Source: Streptomyces sp. NBC_01439 (GTDB taxonomy: Bacteria > Actinomycetota > Actinomycetes > Streptomycetales > Streptomycetaceae). Taken from it: a stretch of 64,000 bases of DNA. Below the pieces are notes generated by a model. That model was not told the origin of the DNA. It worked only from the letters and a program-made list of their open reading frames with translations, and did no database searches. Shown piece after piece: positions 59,914 to 64,000 of this stretch; within the stretch, counting starts at the first letter, position 1; each line of letters opens with the position of its first letter. The stretch spans positions 9,287,001 to 9,351,000 of the forward strand of contig NZ_CP109487.1 of the NCBI RefSeq assembly GCF_036227605.1. Direction: 5' to 3'. The position numbers were made by a program, and so were the translations under genes.

Positions 59914-61245
59914 ATGAGAACGAACAGCCGCCACCGGATCGTCGCCGCCGTCGCCGTGACGTGCGCCCTGACCCTCGGCGCCACTGCCTGCGGATCGCCG
60001 GACCCGGGGGCCGACAGCGCCGCGAAGGACGTGGCGGCAGCACTCGAAGCCGGGGGCAAGGTGACGGTGTGGGCGTGGGAGCCCACCCTCAAGAAGGTGG
60101 CCGCCGACTTCGAGAAGAAGTACCCGAAGGTGGACATCGAGCTCGTCAACGCGGGCACGAACAACAAGCAGTACACCGCGCTCCAGAACGCCATCGCCGC
60201 CGGCTCGGGAGCCCCGGACGTGGCCCAGGTCGAGTACTACGCGGTCGGTCAGTTCGCCATCGGCAAATCCCTGGAGGAGCTCTCCCCCTACGGTGCCTCC
60301 GGCCATGACCAGGCCTTCACCACCGGCCCATGGAGCGGGGTGAAGTACGGCAAGGGGATCTACGCCCTCCCCATGGACTCCGGACCCATGGCGCTGTTCT
60401 ACAACAAGAAGGTGTTCGACCGGCACGGCATCGCCGTCCCCACCACCTGGGACGAGTACGTGGAAGCGGCGCGCGCCCTGCACAAGGCGGACCCGAAGCT
60501 CTACATCACGAACGACACCGGCGACGCCGGCGCCACGACCAGCCTGATCTGGCAGGCGGGCGGACGCCCGTACAAGGTGGAGGGCACCGAGATCGGCATC
60601 GACTTCGGGGACACCGGCACGGCGCAGTACACGGGTACTTGGCAGAAGCTGGTCGACGAGCGGCTGCTCGCGCCGGTCACCTCCTGGAGCGACGAGTGGT
60701 ACAAGGGCCTGTCGGACGGCAGTATCGCCACTCTGTCCATAGGCGCCTGGATGCCCGCCAACTTCGTCACGGGTGCCCCCGCCGCGTCGGGGGACTGGCG
60801 TGTGGCGCCCCTCCCGCAATGGACCAAGGGGGCCAAGGCGGGTGCGGAGAACGGGGGCAGCTCCCTCGCCGTGCCGAAGGCGTCGAAGAACAAGGCGCTG
60901 GCCTACGCCTTCGTCGAGTACGCGACCACGGGGGCCGGCGCCACCGCGCGCGTCTCCGAGGGCACCTTCCCCGCCACGCGGGCCGACCTGGAGTCGCAGG
61001 CTTTCCTGGACACCCCGTTCCCCTACTTCGGGGGGCAGCAGGCCAACCGGATCCTGGCCGACGCGGCCCGTGACGTCGGCGCGGGCTGGTCGTACCTGCC
61101 GTACCAGGTGTACGCGAACTCGGTCTTCAACGACACCGTCGGCAAGGCGTACGTCTCCTCGACGACGCTGGCCCAGGGCCTGGAGGCCTGGCGGGCCACC
61201 AGTGCCAAGTACGGCACGGACCAAGGGTTCACCGTCGCCCCGTAG
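59914..61245 (+). CDS. CUT1 sugar ABC importer, substrate-binding lipoprotein
   Basis: 443 residues. The signal ends LGATACGSPD (lipobox Cys at about 26). Class B/D binding fold: VTVWAWEPTLKKVAADFEKK, PDVAQVEYYAVGQFA, GIYALPMDSGPMALFYNKKV and GSIATLSIGAWMPANF. The ligand is probably a galacto-oligosaccharide released by the secreted GH43/GH30 enzymes (inference from shared operators). ATG 59914 has AGGAGC. The gene comes last in the operon and a terminator follows; no ATPase gene. Confidence 0.9.
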   Translation: MRTNSRHRIVAAVAVTCALTLGATACGSPDPGADSAAKDVAAALEAGGKVTVWAWEPTLKKVAADFEKKYPKVDIELVNAGTNNKQYTALQNAIAAGSGAPDVAQVEYYAVGQFAIGKSLEELSPYGASGHDQAFTTGPWSGVKYGKGIYALPMDSGPMALFYNKKVFDRHGIAVPTTWDEYVEAARALHKADPKLYITNDTGDAGATTSLIWQAGGRPYKVEGTEIGIDFGDTGTAQYTGTWQKLVDERLLAPVTSWSDEWYKGLSDGSIATLSIGAWMPANFVTGAPAASGDWRVAPLPQWTKGAKAGAENGGSSLAVPKASKNKALAYAFVEYATTGAGATARVSEGTFPATRADLESQAFLDTPFPYFGGQQANRILADAARDVGAGWSYLPYQVYANSVFNDTVGKAYVSSTTLAQGLEAWRATSAKYGTDQGFTVAP

Positions 61246-61252
61246 CCGGCAT

Positions 61253-61287
61253 CGGCGAGGGCGTGAGCCGGGGTCGCGCCCTCGCCG
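61253..61287 (+). terminator. Terminator after the CUT1 operon
   Basis: CGGCGAGGGCG (61253-61263) pairs perfectly with CGCCCTCGCCG (61277-61287), 13-base loop, beginning seven bases past the stop. Confidence 0.82.
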
Positions 61288-61328
61288 GCCATTCATGCCG
61301 GGACCGTGATGTTGAGATGTGTTGATTA

Positions 61329-61350
61329 GGTTCCGATTCTGATCGGAACC
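61329..61350. promoter_or_regulatory. Perfect inverted repeat before the aldo-keto reductase
   Basis: GGTTCCGAT (61329-61337), TCTG, ATCGGAACC (61342-61350): 9+4+9, ending 15 bases before the GTG start. A repressor bound here would overlap the promoter or ribosome site. Confidence 0.72.
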
Positions 61351-61365
61351 GGGCAGGATTGATAC

Positions 61366-62355
61366 GTGAACTACAACGCCGCGCGGGACCGCTACGCATC
61401 CATGACCTACCGCCGGGCCGGAGAGAGCGGTGTCCGATTGCCCGTCGTCTCGCTGGGCCTGTGGCACAACTTCGGTGACGGCCGGCCGTTGGAGGTGCAG
61501 CGGGCGGTGCTGCGCCGGGCGTTCGACCGGGGCGTCACGCACTTCGACCTGGCGAACAACTACGGTCCGCCGTACGGGAGCGCGGAGTGCAACTTCGGCC
61601 GTCTCTACGCGCAGGACTTTCGTCCGTACCGTGACGAGCTGTTCATCGCCTCCAAGGCGGGCTACGACATGTGGCCCGGTCCGTACGGGGACGGTGGCGG
61701 CCGCAAGTACCTGCTGGCGAGCCTGGACCAGTCGCTGCAGCGGATGGGCCTGGAGTACGTTGATGTGTTCTATTCGCACCGCTACGACCCCGAGACCCCG
61801 CTTGAGGAGACCATGGGCGCGCTGAACACGGCGGTGCGCTCCGGCAGGGCGCTGTACGTGGGCATCTCCAACTACCCGGCCGACCAGCATCGCGAGGCGG
61901 TGGCGATCCTGCGGGAGCTGGGCACGCCGGTACTGCTGAACCAGGCCCGCTACTCGATCCTCGACCGCACGCCCGAGGAAGGACTGCTGGACGTGGTAGG
62001 TGACACCCGAACCGGCATGATCGCCTACTCGCCGCTCGCGCAGGGCCTTCTGACGAGTCGCTATCTCGCCGGCGAGGTGCCCGCCGGTTCGCGGATGTCG
62101 GTCGGGCACTTCCTCAAGGAAGAGGCGCTGACCGGCGCCAAGCTGGAGCAACTGCGGGGCCTGGGCGAACTGGCGGAGCGACGCGGACAGGGCCTGGCGC
62201 AACTGGCGATCTCGTGGGTGCTGCGTGACCCGCGAGTGGTGTCGGTGATCATCGGCGCGAGCAGCGTGAACCAACTGGACCAGAACCTCGACGCGCTGCA
62301 CGGGGGCTCGCTGTCCGAGCGCGACTTGGCGGAGATCGATGCGCTGAGCCGCTGA
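61366..62355 (+). CDS. Aldo-keto reductase, YghZ/L-glyceraldehyde-3-phosphate reductase type
   Basis: 329 residues, TIM barrel: SLGLWHNFGDGRPLEVQRAV, HFDLANNYGPPYGSAECNFG (catalytic Asp and Tyr), ELFIASKAGYDMWPGPYGDG (Lys) and YVDVFYSHRYDPETPLEETM, closely following E. coli YghZ. It reduces small aldehydes with NADPH. GTG 61366 has AGGA nine bases upstream. A monocistron behind its own palindrome. Confidence 0.9.
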   Translation: MNYNAARDRYASMTYRRAGESGVRLPVVSLGLWHNFGDGRPLEVQRAVLRRAFDRGVTHFDLANNYGPPYGSAECNFGRLYAQDFRPYRDELFIASKAGYDMWPGPYGDGGGRKYLLASLDQSLQRMGLEYVDVFYSHRYDPETPLEETMGALNTAVRSGRALYVGISNYPADQHREAVAILRELGTPVLLNQARYSILDRTPEEGLLDVVGDTRTGMIAYSPLAQGLLTSRYLAGEVPAGSRMSVGHFLKEEALTGAKLEQLRGLGELAERRGQGLAQLAISWVLRDPRVVSVIIGASSVNQLDQNLDALHGGSLSERDLAEIDALSR

Positions 62356-63280
62356 AAGACACGGTAGGTCGACCATTCGAGATCAGTCGGGGTGAGGTCG
62401 CACCCCCGCACGGAGATCGTTCCGGCTGGGTGAGCGACGGAGCTCCTCAACCGGCAGCGCCGTATTCGGTGCTCTCGAACAGCTGCTCGCTGCCCACCTC
62501 GCCGTCCACGACCGGCGGGACCAGGATGCGACGCTCGAGGACCAGTGCCCTTTCGATGTGAGCCTGCCCGGACTGATCGTGGAGGCCGTGGGGGAAGAAG
62601 GAATCTTGCTCCGTGAGATGGAGATCAGCCTCTACGGCGGCATTCCCGTGGGCGAGGCGGGCGAGCTGCCCGCGTGCCAACCGCGCTGGTTGGCGGACGC
62701 CGGGTACGACCTCACCTACCCCGCTCGTCCGCCCGCGCGCGTCATCGTCCGGATCGTGGACGCGGAGGACCTGTGAGGAAGTCGTCCGGGACCGGGCGGC
62801 CACCTGACCCGGCCACCCGATGCCTGCGCACCCCGCAGAACACGCTCGGTCCCCGGGCACGCTCGGTTCTTGGGGCATGGCTTCGGCTCGGATGACGCCG
62901 GATCAGCAGGCGGGGAACGGGCGAGGGAGCGCGGCCGGGCAGCGTCACCGGTCAGGCCACTTCCGATCCCCCCCCATGATGCGCGCCGCCTCCTGGGCGC
63001 GATCCTCACCTCTTGGACCGCATGAAGACCGCATCGGTGATGGTGTCCAAGACGGCGATGTGGTGGTCGGGGACACGAGGTGGTGCCTGAATGTGATGTC
63101 CCGCCACATACGCTGCCGACCTGCGGGCTTCTACGGTGTGGCCACACCAAACGTCCCCGCAGACCCCGGAAGTGGTGCACATGACCTCCCCCGCAACAGC
63201 CGCACCGTCAGCAACCGGAATCCGCAGAATCGTCGCGGCGAGCCTCATCGGGACCACCATCGAGTGAGCGGTCTTACTCA
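62356..63280. other. Poorly coding region
   Basis: About 900 bases with no convincing gene. The frame from GTG 62558 to 62776 (72 residues, VSLPGLIVEAVGEEGILLRE at its start) reads fairly protein-like and continues upstream without a start codon, so it may be the tail of a decayed gene. Minus-strand frames over the same span look like shadows. Confidence 0.45.
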
Positions 63281-63281
63281 T
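63006..63281 (-). CDS. Possible small protein, weak support
   Basis: 91 residues from ATG 63281 (MSKTAHSMVVPMRLAATILR). GC at third codon positions is lower than in neighbours, there is no clear Shine-Dalgarno, and three Cys lie in the middle (MCTTSGVCGDVWCG). Not recognised; could be spurious or a foreign remnant. Confidence 0.22.
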   Translation of the reverse strand: MSKTAHSMVVPMRLAATILRIPVADGAAVAGEVMCTTSGVCGDVWCGHTVEARRSAAYVAGHHIQAPPRVPDHHIAVLDTITDAVFMRSKR

Positions 63282-63417
63282 GCCGGGCCAGGCCTGCATC
63301 GTATGCATCGAGGTCCGTTTGGGCTCGATTCTTCACCTGGGCTGTGAATCGCCGAGCTTCCCCTGTCGGGGCCGTTGGGGGTGGGCCTTTAAGGTGGCGG
63401 ATCTTTCGGGGATCGCC

Positions 63418-63582
63418 ATGTTCTGGAACTGGATCGGACGGTCACACGATGATATCGCGCAGGCCCGCGAAGACTGGATGAACGGGTCCCGATTCGGCGA
63501 GGTGAAGGGCTACGACGGCCGTCCGATTCCTTCCCCGGAACTGCCTCCCACACACCTGAAGCCTAGGGGAAGGGTCCGTTGA
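63418..63582 (+). CDS. Small hypothetical protein (54 residues)
   Basis: ATG 63418 opens MFWNWIGRSHDDIAQAREDW, followed by a polar, Gly/Pro-containing tail. Codon choice in the first half is Streptomyces-like. A good terminator hairpin with a T-run follows the stop by 21 bases, supporting a real transcription unit. The frame is open further upstream (to 63280) but reads poorly there. Family unknown. Confidence 0.45.
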   Translation: MFWNWIGRSHDDIAQAREDWMNGSRFGEVKGYDGRPIPSPELPPTHLKPRGRVR

Positions 63583-64000
63583 CCTGCTGCTTTATGCAGA
63601 TGGGGGCTGGGTGTGGCGCTCGCATCCAGCCCACTTTTCTTGGTGGAAGAGAAGCTGCCGGGCATGGCCCGACAGCCTCCGGTGCGGGTGGTCGAGTCTC
63701 ACGTGTTGCAGGCTGTAATCGGCTTCGCTCAGACGAATGCTGACCTTTTGCTGACTTTACTGACGAGTAGTTAGATTGGCTCGCGGGCCGTACTGAGTCC
63801 CGGCGTCGGCGATGGGCAGCGGGAGCTGCCGTTGCACCGCTGGCGCCCTGCGACTTCGTCGGCGGAGCAGCCAAGGGGTGCGATCCGTCGCCGGGGTGCG
63901 TGCGCGGGCACGTTCCAGCCCTTGTGGACAGGTGACAACGGCCTCGCTGGTCTGGCCCCTGACCGCGGGGAAGCCTGCGCGGGCGCGAGAGATCTACGGC
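63583..64000. other. Right-edge region, no complete gene seen
   Basis: After the hairpin at 63604-63638, the sequence is of mixed composition with an AT-rich spot near 63740-63780 (GACTTTACTGACGAGTAGTTAG). A rightward gene may begin near GTG 63935 and leave the window, but too little is visible to support it. Confidence 0.4.
63604..63638 (+). terminator. Rho-independent terminator after the 63418 gene
   Basis: GGGCTGG (63604-63610) pairs with CCAGCCC (63626-63632), extended inward by a few pairs and followed by TTTTCTT from 63635. Confidence 0.7.

Noticed and set aside
62447-62878. A 143-residue minus-strand frame near the right end
   Set aside because: Composition varies along its length, no start signal is visible, and it overlaps an equally plausible plus-strand fragment.

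Overview
The window is high-GC chromosomal DNA from an actinomycete, almost certainly a Streptomyces. Supporting signs are the very GC-rich third codon positions, frequent GTG starts, short ATGA/GTGA gene overlaps, many secreted enzymes, HATPase anti-sigma-type proteins, and a sugar ABC importer without its own ATPase. I see no rRNA or tRNA genes, no CRISPR array and no intact mobile element. The only mobile trace is a truncated tyrosine-integrase remnant near 8.4-8.8 kb.

Layout. 0-7.3 kb: ion and membrane homeostasis. It holds a CBS-domain protein (cut by the left edge), a CPA1-type Na+/H+ antiporter, small membrane proteins, a TrkA/RCK protein and an NfeD-flotillin pair. Two divergent promoters here share a palindrome and a second motif. 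7.3-9.6 kb: small proteins, the integrase remnant and a secreted PEBP protein. 9.7-16.5 kb: an XRE regulator, then a LysR regulator with a CoA-ester catabolic set (CitE-like lyase, MaoC hydratase, CaiB CoA-transferase, MatC-like dicarboxylate carrier) that fits an itaconate-type C5-dicarboxylate pathway. Three promoters in it carry the same two-part operator at identical internal spacing.

16.6-28.9 kb: a secreted M4 metalloprotease, two RTX-repeat proteins, a DUF916/WxL-like pair including a GH43 enzyme, a Tat-type metallophosphoesterase, a GH30 endo-galactanase and a LacI regulator. 28.9-34.9 kb: a ROK regulator divergent from a five-gene operon that encodes a complete De Ley-Doudoroff galactose pathway (lactonase, KDPGal aldolase, KDGal kinase, dehydrogenase, DgoD). 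34.9-38 kb: two Streptomyces-type membrane/surface proteins. 38.5-43.5 kb: an AraFGH-like pentose/galactose ABC importer and a DeoR regulator. 43.5-47.3 kb: an orphan response regulator, a frameshifted Ser/Thr kinase and a surface polysaccharide lyase-like protein. 47.4-51.4 kb: Leloir genes galT-galE-galK and a second DeoR. 51.4-54 kb: an HxlR/oxidoreductase/monooxygenase module and an anti-sigma-like ATPase. 54.1-61.3 kb: GH35 beta-galactosidase, a second GH43, and a CUT1 ABC importer. 61.4-62.4 kb: an aldo-keto reductase. The last 1.6 kb is poorly coding.

How it fits together. Six copies of a 16-bp palindrome (consensus ATGTTTACGTAAACAT) sit before the M4 protease, the phosphoesterase, the GH30/lacI pair, the GH35 gene, the second GH43 and the ABC operon. 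The GH set (exo-1,3-galactanases, endo-1,6-galactanase, beta-galactosidase), arabinose/galactose-type uptake and two galactose pathways suggest a locus for degrading type II arabinogalactan, possibly arabinogalactan-protein, under one LacI regulator. Enzyme family calls rest on motifs seen in the sequence. The substrate assignments are inference.
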